Notes under the pieces: model-generated | Database searches by the model: none | Told to the model about the DNA's origin: nothing | The model's input: the letters and a program-made list of their open reading frames with translations, nothing else | NCBI RefSeq assembly: GCF_013408685.1 | Contig: NZ_JACBZY010000001.1 | Location: forward strand, 3,658,001-3,722,000 | Origin: Schumannella luteola | GTDB taxonomy: Bacteria > Actinomycetota > Actinomycetes > Actinomycetales > Microbacteriaceae | Direction: 5' to 3' | DNA: 64,000 bases | Program-made: the position numbers and the translations under genes | In this document: positions 25,340-33,390 of the stretch, one piece after another | Numbering within the stretch: position 1 is the stretch's first letter | Layout of the letters: each line of letters begins with the position of its first letter

Positions 25340-26118
25340 GCGCCGCCCTCGCACCCCGCGGCCCGCGCATGGACGGCCGTCGCGTCGTCATCACCGGCGC
25401 CGCCGCCAACATCGGCGCCGCGACCGCGCGCCTGCTCGGCGCGGAAGGCGCCTCCGTCGTCATCGGCGACCTCGACGACCGCGCCCAGCTCGTCGTCGAC
25501 GAGCTCGTGGATGCGGGCGTCACCGCGACCTTCGTGAAGACCGACGTCTCGAACGGCGAGAGCATGCAGGCGCTGCTCGCGGCCGCGAACGAGTTCCTCG
25601 GCGGCATCGACGTGATCATCAACAACGCCGGCGTGCAGCGCTCGAGCGCGATCAGCGAGATGAGCGAGTCGGACTGGGATCTGCACATGAACGTCAACGC
25701 GCGCTCGTGCTTCCTCGCCGCGCGCTACGGCGTGCCCTACCTGCGCGAGTCGGGGCGCAACCCGGCGATCGTCAACATGGCGTCGGTCGGCGGCTACAAG
25801 GCCCCCGCCGGCCTCAGCGGCTACTCCGCCTCGAAGGGCGCGATCATCGCCTTCACCCGCACGGTCGCGACCGAGCTCGGCCCCGACGGCATCCGCGTCA
25901 ACGCGATCGCGCCGGGCTGGGTCGACACCTCGTTCAACGACCCGATCGTCGCCCACATGGGCGGCAAGGCGGTGCAGGATGCGCAGGTCGCGGCCGGCGT
26001 GCCCCTCGGCCGCCAGGGCCGCAGCGACGAGATCGCCGAGGCGTTCCTCTTCCTCGCCTCCGACGCCTCGACCTTCATGACCGGCCAGACGATCGTGATC
26101 GACGGCGGCGCGAGCTAG
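25336..26118 (+). CDS. SDR-family NAD(P)-dependent oxidoreductase
   Basis: 260 residues: TGAAANIG cofactor loop, NNAGV, Ser in MASVGG, YSASK catalytic pair, and TGQTIVIDGG at the end. It is a complete classical SDR with all tetrad residues. Co-translation with the GlcG-like gene and the shared divergent promoter region suggest that it serves the same catabolic pathway. The substrate is unknown. Confidence 0.88.
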   Translation: MSAALAPRGPRMDGRRVVITGAAANIGAATARLLGAEGASVVIGDLDDRAQLVVDELVDAGVTATFVKTDVSNGESMQALLAAANEFLGGIDVIINNAGVQRSSAISEMSESDWDLHMNVNARSCFLAARYGVPYLRESGRNPAIVNMASVGGYKAPAGLSGYSASKGAIIAFTRTVATELGPDGIRVNAIAPGWVDTSFNDPIVAHMGGKAVQDAQVAAGVPLGRQGRSDEIAEAFLFLASDASTFMTGQTIVIDGGAS

Positions 26119-26214
26119 CGCCTTCCTTCCTCCCTCGGCTCTCCTTCCCTCCCTCCGAGGAGCGCGAGCTGAGGTTCGTGCCTCAAGGCGCTGCGGCGGG
26201 CGGCGACGTGCGGC

Positions 26215-27105
26215 TCAGCCCGCGGCGTCCTCGCGCAGCGCGGGGCAGGTGTCGCCGTAGCGCGAGCGCAGCTCGTAGTGCCAGAGCTCGTTGGCGTAGA
26301 TCTGGCAGAGGCCGAACTGCTCGGCGTGCGACTGCATCCAGAGCGTCGTCTCCCACGGGCCGACGTCGACGGCCGAGCCGCTGACGTGCGCGGAGTCGTG
26401 CGGCGACGCGACCCAGCGACGCGCCTCGGTCTCGCTGCCGTAGTGCCGCACGGCCTTGTCGAAGAGCCACTGCTGGTAGTGCTCGCTGCGCCATCCGCTC
26501 GTCAGCGCCAGGTCGTGCCCGTCCTCCGCCGCCGCGGCCGCCGCGGCCTGCACGGCGGCGCGCAGGTCGGGATCGAGGTTCGCGACCGCCGGTGCGCTGA
26601 GATCGTCGACGGCGACCGTCTCGCCCTCGGGGATGTATCCGTCGGCCTCGGTCGGCTCGCCGGACCCGGTGAACGACAGCCCGCCCGACGGCAGCGACGG
26701 CAGCACCCGCTGCACGGTCGGACCGAGCCCGCCCCTGACGCCGGGGATCGCGACCGCGGCGACGACCACCGCCAGCACGAGCAGGATGAGCGCGAGCGCG
26801 AAAGCGCGGGCGCGGCGGGTCGCGCGGGAGGGATGCGGGCGAGCCGGCACCGGGGCCGACTGCACTGACGGCGCCGTGCTCGACGACACCATGCTCGACG
26901 GCGCAGCACTCCACGGCACCGGGCGCCGCGGCATCGTCGACCGCTCCGCCGACCACCGGGCCGACGCGAAGGCCGCCGAGGCGGGGCGGCTCGTCGCCGG
27001 TCGACGCGGCGGCACCGGCGTCGGCTCGGTCAGGGGCGCCCACGCGCCGGGCAGGTGCTGCAGCGCGTCGGCGGGCGGAAGCGGGGCGCGGGGATCAGGT
27101 CTCAT
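26215..27105 (-). CDS. Membrane-anchored D,D-carboxypeptidase, VanY/M15 family
   Basis: 296 residues. About 95 cytoplasmic residues rich in Pro/Ser/Ala precede one transmembrane helix at about 101-121; the catalytic domain is outside. M15 motifs are SGWRS (203-207), SAHVSGSAVD (zinc His240 and Asp247) and ELWHYE (Glu273, zinc His276). The enzyme would trim the terminal D-Ala of peptidoglycan stems. The start is the first ATG; MPRRP at residue 58 is an alternative. It is divergent from a two-component operon that also encodes a VanZ-like protein. Confidence 0.88.
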   Translation of the reverse strand: MRPDPRAPLPPADALQHLPGAWAPLTEPTPVPPRRPATSRPASAAFASARWSAERSTMPRRPVPWSAAPSSMVSSSTAPSVQSAPVPARPHPSRATRRARAFALALILLVLAVVVAAVAIPGVRGGLGPTVQRVLPSLPSGGLSFTGSGEPTEADGYIPEGETVAVDDLSAPAVANLDPDLRAAVQAAAAAAAEDGHDLALTSGWRSEHYQQWLFDKAVRHYGSETEARRWVASPHDSAHVSGSAVDVGPWETTLWMQSHAEQFGLCQIYANELWHYELRSRYGDTCPALREDAAG

Positions 27106-27138
27106 GCCAGCCAGAGAACCGGGGCGGGTGTTGCGAGG

Positions 27139-27171
27139 GCGTATCGCTTTTCGCATACGTCGGCGATATGC
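27139..27171. promoter_or_regulatory. Candidate operator: GCGTATCGC / CGCATACG / GCGATATGC
   Basis: Two 9-bp arms (27139-27147 and 27163-27171) are inverted with one mismatch and flank a related CGCATACG. This lies between the divergent VanY-like and response-regulator starts, so autoregulation is plausible. Confidence 0.35.
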
Positions 27172-27180
27172 ACACCCGCC

Positions 27181-27186
27181 TACGCT
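27181..27186 (+). promoter_or_regulatory. -10 element TACGCT, leaderless start of the response regulator
   Basis: TANNNT lies 6 bases before the ATG at 27193, and no ribosome site is present. Confidence 0.45.
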
Positions 27187-27192
27187 CGGCCT

Positions 27193-27939
27193 ATGCGTGT
27201 GCTGGTGGTCGAAGACGAGCTGTACCTGGCGGAGGCGATCCGCGACGGTCTGCGGCTCGAGGCGATCGCCGCCGACCTCGCCGGCGACGGCGACCGCGCG
27301 CTCGAGCTGCTCGCGATCAACAGCTACGACGCGCTCGTGCTCGACCGCGACATCCCCGGCGTGCACGGCGACGAGGTCGCACGGCGCGTGTCGGCCGAGC
27401 CGGGCGGCCCGCGCATCCTCATGCTCACGGCGGCTGACCGGCTCGACGACAAGGTGTCGGGTTTCGAGCTCGGCGCCGACGACTACCTCACGAAGCCCTT
27501 CGCCTTCCGCGAGCTGGTGCTGCGGCTGCGGGCGCTCGCCCGTCGCCCGGCCGAGGCCGCGCCGCTCGTGCTCGAGCGGGCCGGCGTGAGCCTCGATCCC
27601 TTCCGCCGCGAGGTGTTCCGCGCGGGTCGGCACGTGGCTCTCACCCGCAAGCAGTTCGCGGTGCTGCAGGTGCTGCTCGAGGCGGGCGGCGGCGTGGTCA
27701 GCGCCGAGACGCTGCTCGAGCGCGCCTGGGACGAGAACGCCGATCCGTTCACGAATGCGGTGCGCATCACGATCTCGTCGCTGCGTCGGCGCCTGGGCGA
27801 GCCGTGGGTGATCGAGACCGTCGCCGGGGTCGGGTACCGCGTCGCCGACGAGGCGGATGCCCGCGCGGGCACGGATGCGGCCGGCGCCGGGCCCGACTCC
27901 GCCTCCGATCCCGGCCCCGCCCCGGAGCCCGCCCCGTGA
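27193..27939 (+). CDS. OmpR/PhoB-family response regulator (VanYZ-associated)
   Basis: 248 residues: receiver domain 1-118 with acidic pocket E7-D8, phospho-acceptor Asp51 and Lys101 (LTKPF), then a winged-helix DNA-binding domain (VALTRKQFAVLQVLLEAGG, RITISSLRRRLG, GVGYRV). The tail is an Ala/Asp/Pro-rich stretch of about 30 residues. It appears to be leaderless. It is coupled to the histidine kinase by GTGA. The flanking VanY and VanZ homologues suggest a cell-envelope target. Confidence 0.92.
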   Translation: MRVLVVEDELYLAEAIRDGLRLEAIAADLAGDGDRALELLAINSYDALVLDRDIPGVHGDEVARRVSAEPGGPRILMLTAADRLDDKVSGFELGADDYLTKPFAFRELVLRLRALARRPAEAAPLVLERAGVSLDPFRREVFRAGRHVALTRKQFAVLQVLLEAGGGVVSAETLLERAWDENADPFTNAVRITISSLRRRLGEPWVIETVAGVGYRVADEADARAGTDAAGAGPDSASDPGPAPEPAP

Positions 27940-29105
27940 GCGCCCGCCTCAAGCTCACGCTGAGCTACGCGATCTTCCTGGCGGTCGCGGGCGTCGCCCT
28001 CGCGGCGCTGCTCTTCTACCTGCTGCGCTTCGTGCCCGACTCGAGCGTCGAGCTCGCCGCCGGCTTCGCGCCGAGCCGCGGCGATCTGCTGCGCGCGCTC
28101 TGGCCGCGGCTGCTGCAGGTCGGCGCCGTGCTGCTGGTGGTCGGCTTCGTCGGCGGCTGGTTCCTGGCCGGGCGCATGCTGAGGCCGCTGCGCCGCATCC
28201 ACGATGTCGCCGTGCGGGTGGATGCCGGGTCGCTCGACGACCGGGTGCGCCTGGGCGGAACGCGCGACGAGTTCCGCGAGCTGGCCGACACCCTCGACGG
28301 CATGCTCGACCGCCTGCAGGCGGCGTTCGAAGAGCAGAAGCGCTTCGCGGCGAACGCCTCGCACGAGCTGCGCACGCCGTACGCGATCTCGCGCTCGCTC
28401 ATCGAGGTGGCACTCGCCGACCTGTCCGGCACCGATGTCGAGCGGTTGCTGCGCCGCCTCGACGACACGAACCGTCGCGGCGCGGAGGCGGTCGAGGCGC
28501 TGCTGGCGCTCGCGGCGCTCGAGCACGCGGGGGCGATCGATCCCGAGCCGGTGGATGTCGCCGAGCTGACCGGCGAGGTCGTCGGCGATCTGCGTCCGGT
28601 CGCCGAGAGCGGCGGCGTGACCGTGTGGACGAGCCTCGGCGAGGGCGACGTCGACGGGCGCGAAGCGCTCGTGCGCCAGCTGATCGCGAACCTGGTGCTC
28701 AACGGCATCCGCCACAACCTGCCGGCCGACGGGCGGGTGGATGTCGGCACCCGCACGACGGCCGACGGCGCCGTCGAGCTGCGGGTCGTCAACAGCGGAC
28801 CGGTCGTGCCGCCGGAGCTCGTGCCGACGCTGACCGAGCCCTTCGTGCGCGGCGCCGGGCGGGTAGCGCAGACCGCGAGCGTCGCGCCGATCGACGAGTC
28901 GGCGCCGGCCCCGCGTCTTGTGCCCGAGGGCAGCGGACTCGGGCTGACTCTCGTGTCGCGCATCGCCGCCGTGCACGGCGCCCGGCTCGCGATCGCCGCT
29001 CCCCCGACGGGCGGGCTGGATGTGCGGGTGCTGTTCCCGGCTCCGCACGGCGCCATCGCGGCGACCGATCCGGCGCACCCCGGCGACCTGGGAGGCGCGC
29101 GATGA
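27936..29105 (+). CDS. Sensor histidine kinase (VanYZ-associated)
   Basis: 389 residues: two transmembrane helices (about 9-30 and 60-80) flanking a short outside loop, a HAMP linker, phospho-acceptor His143 in ASHELRTP, and an ATPase domain with the N-box NLVLNGIRHNLP and GSGLGLTLV. An insert of about 30 residues lies between N-box and G2. The GTG start at 27936 overlaps the regulator stop by 4 bases. The small sensor loop suggests sensing within or near the membrane. Confidence 0.92.
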   Translation: MSARLKLTLSYAIFLAVAGVALAALLFYLLRFVPDSSVELAAGFAPSRGDLLRALWPRLLQVGAVLLVVGFVGGWFLAGRMLRPLRRIHDVAVRVDAGSLDDRVRLGGTRDEFRELADTLDGMLDRLQAAFEEQKRFAANASHELRTPYAISRSLIEVALADLSGTDVERLLRRLDDTNRRGAEAVEALLALAALEHAGAIDPEPVDVAELTGEVVGDLRPVAESGGVTVWTSLGEGDVDGREALVRQLIANLVLNGIRHNLPADGRVDVGTRTTADGAVELRVVNSGPVVPPELVPTLTEPFVRGAGRVAQTASVAPIDESAPAPRLVPEGSGLGLTLVSRIAAVHGARLAIAAPPTGGLDVRVLFPAPHGAIAATDPAHPGDLGGAR

Positions 29106-29614
29106 ACTTCTCGATCCTGCACTGGGGCTCGATCTTCTTCTACCCGATCTGGATCGGCCTGACCGCGATGAGCGTGGTGATCGGCGTCGCACTGCTGCGT
29201 CGCGGCGACCGCGGGCGGCTGGCCCTGGTCGGGATGACGGCGATCGTGCTCGCCTTCGTGCTGGGCCTCACCCTGCTGCCGACCGGCCAGTGGACGAGCG
29301 GCCAGTTCTGCTCGCTGCGCCTTACCACGCCCGGTCTGCTCAGCTTCGAGCCCTTCTCGAACGTGGGCCTGTTCGTGCCGCTCGGCTTCTTCCTGGCGCT
29401 CGCGACGCGCATGCCGGTCATCTCGGTGGCGGCGGGCTCGCTCGTCTCGGCCGGGGTCGAGGCGGCGCAGGCCTACGTGACCGCGATCGGCCGGGCCTGC
29501 GACGCGAACGACTGGATGCTGAACACGGCCGGCACGCTCGTGGGCGTGCTGCTGGCCGTCGTCGTCTCGGTGCTGGCGCGACGATCCGCCGCGCGCACCT
29601 CCCCCGCCTCCTGA
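29102..29614 (+). CDS. VanZ-like membrane protein
   Basis: 170 residues with four hydrophobic segments. VanZ-type features are LTLLPTGQW near the second helix, then FEPFSNVGLFVPLGFFLALA and the acidic segment VSAGVEAAQAYV with the closing NDWMLNTAGTLVGVLLA. VanZ confers low-level teicoplanin resistance by an unclear mechanism; most chromosomal homologues are uncharacterised. It overlaps the kinase by 4 bases and ends before a strong hairpin. Confidence 0.87.
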   Translation: MNFSILHWGSIFFYPIWIGLTAMSVVIGVALLRRGDRGRLALVGMTAIVLAFVLGLTLLPTGQWTSGQFCSLRLTTPGLLSFEPFSNVGLFVPLGFFLALATRMPVISVAAGSLVSAGVEAAQAYVTAIGRACDANDWMLNTAGTLVGVLLAVVVSVLARRSAARTSPAS

Positions 29615-29634
29615 TCCGCATCCCGAACACGACA

Positions 29635-29666
29635 GAGCGGCCGGGTGCCCCTGCACCCGGCCGCTC
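29635..29666. terminator. Strong bidirectional hairpin terminator
   Basis: A perfect 14-bp stem GAGCGGCCGGGTGC / GCACCCGGCCGCTC with loop CCCT lies between the converging VanZ-like and secreted-protein genes; it is followed by CTT on the plus strand. Confidence 0.85.
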
Positions 29667-29681
29667 CTTCTGACGGCGGCT

Positions 29682-30284
29682 TCAGTCGTCCCGGCCGGAG
29701 CCGCCGCGCCCTCCGTGACCCGAGTCGTCGGATCCGCCGCTGTGGTGGCCGGCGTCATCCGAGCCGCCGCGCGAGGAGCCAGAGCCGGACGAGCCGGAGC
29801 CCGAACCCGAGCCGGAGGAACCGGAGCCCGACTGTCCCGAGCCGGATCCGGAGTTCGAGCCGGTCGCCGGCGCCGGCGCCGGGGCCGGGGCCGGGGTGCT
29901 GCCGCCGCGGCGGCCGCCGTGGTCGTCGCCCACGTCGTGGCCGACGCCGTCGTCCTGGCCGGAGTGGCGCGGCAGGTCGTCGTCGCCGACGTCGTGACCC
30001 GGGCGCTCATCCTGGCCCGAGTGACGCGGGAGGTTGTCGTCGCCCGGCTCGGGCGAGGCCGACGACGAGGGCGAGGCGGAGGAGCTCGGCGAGGACGAGT
30101 CGTCGCTGCCCGGGCGGTCACCGCCGCGGTCGTCAATCACCGAGGAGGGGACGGTGCCGAGCTGATTCGTCGGAACCGTGTTCAGGGTCGCGGCGTTCAC
30201 GGCGACGCCGCCGGCGGCGATGGCCAGCACACCGGCGGCGATGCCGGCGATGGCGAGCTGCTTCTTCATGTCGCGGATCTTCAT
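29682..30284 (-). CDS. Secreted low-complexity Asp/Ser/Gly/His-rich protein
   Basis: 200 residues. A signal-like N-terminus (KKQLAIAGIAAGVLAIAAGG) precedes a disordered region. Within it are two near-identical units of about 19 residues (GDDNLPRHSGQDERPGHDV and its copy), then an Ala-Pro run and Gly-Ser repeats with HHSGG and GHGGRGG. The many Asp and His residues could bind metal ions, but no domain is recognised. TAACGT 7 bases before the ATG suggests a leaderless message. It is divergent from the second two-component system. Confidence 0.75.
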   Translation of the reverse strand: MKIRDMKKQLAIAGIAAGVLAIAAGGVAVNAATLNTVPTNQLGTVPSSVIDDRGGDRPGSDDSSSPSSSASPSSSASPEPGDDNLPRHSGQDERPGHDVGDDDLPRHSGQDDGVGHDVGDDHGGRRGGSTPAPAPAPAPATGSNSGSGSGQSGSGSSGSGSGSGSSGSGSSRGGSDDAGHHSGGSDDSGHGGRGGSGRDD

Positions 30285-30291
30285 GGCTCCG

Positions 30292-30297
30292 ACGTTA
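30292..30297 (-). promoter_or_regulatory. -10 element TAACGT, leaderless start of the secreted protein
   Basis: TANNNT lies 7 bases before the ATG at 30284. No proper Shine-Dalgarno spacing is available. Confidence 0.45.
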
Positions 30298-30330
30298 GGG
30301 ACGACTCGTCGAAGACGGGCCCCGCGGATA

Positions 30331-30348
30331 TCCAAGAAACGTCCAAGA
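30331..30348. promoter_or_regulatory. Direct repeat TCCAAGA-N4-TCCAAGA, candidate response-regulator site
   Basis: Two perfect 7-mers start 11 bases apart (30331 and 30342), one helical turn, as OmpR/PhoB-family dimers require. The site is in the divergent promoter region of the secreted protein and the response regulator. Confidence 0.55.
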
Positions 30349-30408
30349 TCGCGGATGCCGTGGGTCGACGGCTCGTGCGGAGGTCGCCGCACCCCGGAAG
30401 ATGAGTGC

Positions 30409-31209
30409 ATGCGCGCCCTGCTCGTCGAAGACGACCCCTCGCTCGCCGACGGCATCGTCGATGCGCTGGCCGGCTCGGCGATCGAGACCCGGCACGTCGG
30501 CACCGGCCGCGAGGCCCTCGCCGCGCTCGCCGACGACGCGCCCGACATCGTCATCCTCGACCTCGGCCTGCCCGACATGGACGGCACGGATGTCGCGCGC
30601 GCCGTGCGGCAGGCGGGCGAGACGCCGATCATCGTCATCAGCGCCCGCAGCGCCGAGCTCGACCGGGTGCTCGCGCTCGAGCTCGGCGCCGACGACTACC
30701 TCGTCAAGCCGTTCGGACTGCGCGAGCTGCTGGCGCGCATCCGCGCCGTGACGCGTCGGGCGGCCGCGGCGGCGGCGCTGGCGGAGGCCGCTGGGGCCGC
30801 GGGCGACGGCGGGGCGGATGCCGCGCCCGGCGCCGACTCGCCCGACCTCGGCCCGCTCTCCATCGACGAGCGCGCCCAGCGCGTCACGCTCGACGGCGCC
30901 CCGCTGCACGTGACCCCGACCGAGTTCGAGCTGCTGCGCTACCTCGCGCGCGACCCGGGCGCGGTGCGCCGCCGCGCCGACATCCTGCGCGACGTCTGGC
31001 ACACCGAGTGGTTCGGGGCGACGAAGACCCTCGACGCGCACGTCGCGGCGCTGCGGCGCAAGCTCGGCTCACCGGAGTGGATCCAGTCGGTGCGCGGCGT
31101 CGGGTTCCGCTTCGAGATTCCTGCGGCAGTCAGTGCCGCGTCCGCCGCCGGCTCCGCTCGCGACGGCGACGGCGGCGGCGACAGCGACGGCAGCGGGCCC
31201 GCCGCGTGA
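30409..31209 (+). CDS. OmpR/PhoB-family response regulator
   Basis: 266 residues: receiver domain with Asp51 (ILDLGLPDMDG) and Lys100 (LVKPF), an Ala/Gly-rich linker at about 118-145, a winged helix (VTPTEFELLRYLARDPG, TLDAHVAALRRKLG, GVGFRFE), and a disordered Gly/Asp/Ser tail of about 28 residues. It overlaps the kinase start by 4 bases (GTGA). The gene for a secreted Asp/His-rich protein is divergent and is its likely target. Confidence 0.92.
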   Translation: MRALLVEDDPSLADGIVDALAGSAIETRHVGTGREALAALADDAPDIVILDLGLPDMDGTDVARAVRQAGETPIIVISARSAELDRVLALELGADDYLVKPFGLRELLARIRAVTRRAAAAAALAEAAGAAGDGGADAAPGADSPDLGPLSIDERAQRVTLDGAPLHVTPTEFELLRYLARDPGAVRRRADILRDVWHTEWFGATKTLDAHVAALRRKLGSPEWIQSVRGVGFRFEIPAAVSAASAAGSARDGDGGGDSDGSGPAA

Positions 31210-32612
31210 TCCGCCGCATCCTCGCCGCCCTCCTCGCGGTCGTCGTGATCGCCCTGCTGGTGCAGGACATCCCGCTCGCCAGCTACCTGCGCGAGACCGA
31301 GGAGGCGCGTCTGACGACCGCGCTGGAGCGCGACGCCTTCGTGCTCGCGGGCCGGTCGAGCGATGCGCTCGACGGCGACAGCGACGACACGGCCTCACTC
31401 GCGGCGGTGCGCACCCTCGCGAAGAAGTACGCGGCCGACAGCGGCGCCCGGCTCGTGATCGTCGACGCCGACGGGGTCGCCGTGGCGACGAGCGACGAGG
31501 GGGATGCGGCGGTCGGCGAGTCCTACGGCTCGCGCCCCGAGTTCCGCACCGCGCTCGGCGGCAGCCCGACCTCCGGCGAGCGCTCCTCGCAGACGCTCGG
31601 CGGCGAGCTGCTGTTCGCGGCCGTGCCGGTGCTCTCCGGCGACACGACGGTCGGCGCCGTGCGCGTCAGCTACGACGACCGCCAGGTGACGGAGGCGACG
31701 TCGAGCAAGATCTGGAGCCTCGCCCTCGTCGGCCTGACGACCCTGCTGCTCGCCGCGGTGATCGGCTTCATCCTGTCGCGCTCGATCACGCGGCGCCTGC
31801 GGCTGCTGCGCGACGCGACCGAGCGCTTCGCCCGCGGCGACCGCGCCGTGCGCGCCGACGTCGACTCGGGGGCGCCCGAGCTGCGCTCGCTGGCCGGATC
31901 GTTCAACACGATGGCCGAGCGCATCGACGACCTCATCGCGCAGCAGCGGTCTTTCGCCGGGGACGCCTCCCACCAGCTGCGTTCCCCGCTCACCGCAGTA
32001 CGACTGCGGCTCGAGCACGCGCGCGAGCTCGTCGGCGTCGACCCGGACGGCGCCGCGCAGCGCCTCGACGTGGCCGAGGCCGAGCTCGACCGCCTCGACG
32101 AGCTCATCGAGGGGCTGCTGGTGCTCAGCCGCGCGGAGGATGCCGCCCCGGTCGAGACGGTGGATGCGACTGCCGTCGCCCGCGAGCGCGTCGAGGCCTG
32201 GCAGGCCCTCGCCGAGGAGCGCGCGAGCACGATCGAACTGCACGCCGCGGCGGAGGCGATGCTCATCTCGGCCGTGCCCACCGCTTTCGAGCAGGTGCTC
32301 GACAACCTCATCGACAACGCACTGCGCGCCGGCGGGCCGGGCACCCGCATCCGGATCTCGCTCGCCGCCGCGCCCGATGATGCGGACGCCGTCGACCTGC
32401 ACGTGGTCGACAACGGCCCCGGGATGACGGCCGATCAGCGCGCCCGCGCCTTCGACCGCTTCTGGCGCGGACGCAACGACGACCTCGGCAGCGGCCTGGG
32501 ACTCGCGATCGTCGCACGCCTGGTGCGCGCCTCGGGCGGCGAGGCGACCCTGCTCGACGCCGTCGGTGAGGATCTCGGCGTGGACGCCCGCGTGCGCTGG
32601 CGCCGCCCCTGA
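31206..32612 (+). CDS. Sensor histidine kinase with extracellular sensor domain
   Basis: 468 residues: a transmembrane helix at about 6-20, an outside PAS/Cache-like sensor of about 150 residues (LVIVDADGVAVATSDEGD, FRTALGGSPTSGE), a second helix at about 170-190, HAMP, and phospho-acceptor His256 in ASHQLRSPL. The ATPase N-box is NLIDNALRAGG, followed by DNGPGM and GSGLGLAIVARLV. The HQLRSP H-box is common in actinobacterial kinases. It starts at GTG and is coupled to the regulator. Confidence 0.92.
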   Translation: MIRRILAALLAVVVIALLVQDIPLASYLRETEEARLTTALERDAFVLAGRSSDALDGDSDDTASLAAVRTLAKKYAADSGARLVIVDADGVAVATSDEGDAAVGESYGSRPEFRTALGGSPTSGERSSQTLGGELLFAAVPVLSGDTTVGAVRVSYDDRQVTEATSSKIWSLALVGLTTLLLAAVIGFILSRSITRRLRLLRDATERFARGDRAVRADVDSGAPELRSLAGSFNTMAERIDDLIAQQRSFAGDASHQLRSPLTAVRLRLEHARELVGVDPDGAAQRLDVAEAELDRLDELIEGLLVLSRAEDAAPVETVDATAVARERVEAWQALAEERASTIELHAAAEAMLISAVPTAFEQVLDNLIDNALRAGGPGTRIRISLAAAPDDADAVDLHVVDNGPGMTADQRARAFDRFWRGRNDDLGSGLGLAIVARLVRASGGEATLLDAVGEDLGVDARVRWRRP

Positions 32613-32666
32613 CGCGTCCGGCCCGCCCTAGCGGCGATGCCCGTCCCTCCCCCGCTCCCGCAGCAG

Positions 32667-32728
32667 ATCGATCGGTCGCAAACTGTCGCCTGAGAAGCCG
32701 TTGAAGCGACGGTTTGCGACCGATCGAT
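32667..32728. repeat. Long inverted repeat, 23-bp arms
   Basis: Arms 32667-32689 and 32706-32728 are complementary at 22 of 23 positions with one G-T wobble, around a 16-base loop. The core is TCGGTCGCAAAC. It lies between converging genes and is far longer than needed for termination. It may be a bidirectional terminator, a dispersed REP-like element or a small structured RNA. Confidence 0.85.
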
Positions 32729-32759
32729 GAGAGGAACGAGGCGCTGGGCCGCGTTCGGG

Positions 32760-33338
32760 CTACGCCTCGCCGATGTCGCGCAGGATGCGGGCCGCGCGGT
32801 CGAGCACGGCCCGGTCCTCGGCGGGGAGATCAGCGAGGATGCGGTCGAACCAGGCGTGCCGGCGCACGCGGTCGACGGCGGCGATCTCGGCGCCGGCCTC
32901 CGTCGGCACGATGCTGACGCGGCGTCCGTCGCGCGGATCGGGCTCGCGCCGCACGAGCCCGAGCTGCTCGAGGCGGTTGACGGTCTGGCTGATCGTCGAG
33001 AGGGCGACACGGTCGCGGTCGGCGAGCTCGCTGAGCGACTGAGGCCCGGTCGCGGTGAGCGCCGCGAGCACCTCGGTCGCGCTCTCGCCGAGGTCGCCCT
33101 GGGCGCGCAGACTGCGGAAGCGGCGGTAGATCACGGCGACGCTACGGCGCAGCTCGTGGCCGAGCTCGCGCACCTCCGGGTCGATCGGCGGAGCACCGCC
33201 GCCGGCCTCGGCGTCGCGCGCGGCGGCCGCGTGCTCCCGCTCGAGCGCAGCACGTTCGGCGTCGCTGCGCTGCGCGGGGGCGCCGCGATCGGCGGGCGTC
33301 CGGCGCCCGGCATCGCCCGGACTTGATTCCCTGCTCAC
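32760..33338 (-). CDS. MarR-family transcriptional regulator
   Basis: 192 residues: about 55 disordered Ala/Arg/Glu-rich residues, then the MarR winged helix (LSELADRDRVALSTISQTVNRLEQLGLV, the wing DPRDGRRVSIVPTEAG) and dimerisation helices. It starts at GTG 33338 with TATGCT 8 bases upstream and no ribosome site, so it is probably leaderless. It is divergent from an isochorismatase-like protein and an MFS exporter, with an imperfect palindrome between, the usual arrangement for MarR control of efflux. Confidence 0.9.
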   Translation of the reverse strand: MSRESSPGDAGRRTPADRGAPAQRSDAERAALEREHAAAARDAEAGGGAPPIDPEVRELGHELRRSVAVIYRRFRSLRAQGDLGESATEVLAALTATGPQSLSELADRDRVALSTISQTVNRLEQLGLVRREPDPRDGRRVSIVPTEAGAEIAAVDRVRRHAWFDRILADLPAEDRAVLDRAARILRDIGEA

Positions 33339-33343
33339 GATTG

Positions 33344-33381
33344 CTTAGCATAACGAAGCAGTTTTACTTCGTATACCTAAG
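33344..33381. promoter_or_regulatory. MarR operator candidate with overlapping -10 of the regulator
   Basis: CTTAGCATAACGAAG (33344-33358) and CTTCGTATACCTAAG (33367-33381) are inverted at 11 of 15 positions. The left arm contains the minus-strand -10 TATGCT (33352-33347), so binding would repress the regulator, and probably the divergent operon. Confidence 0.55.
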
Positions 33382-33390
33382 GAATGCCGG

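Noticed and set aside
26120-26157. Pyrimidine-rich tract after the SDR gene as a special DNA structure
   Set aside because: It is interrupted by G residues, not mirror-symmetric, and probably just low-complexity spacer between converging genes.
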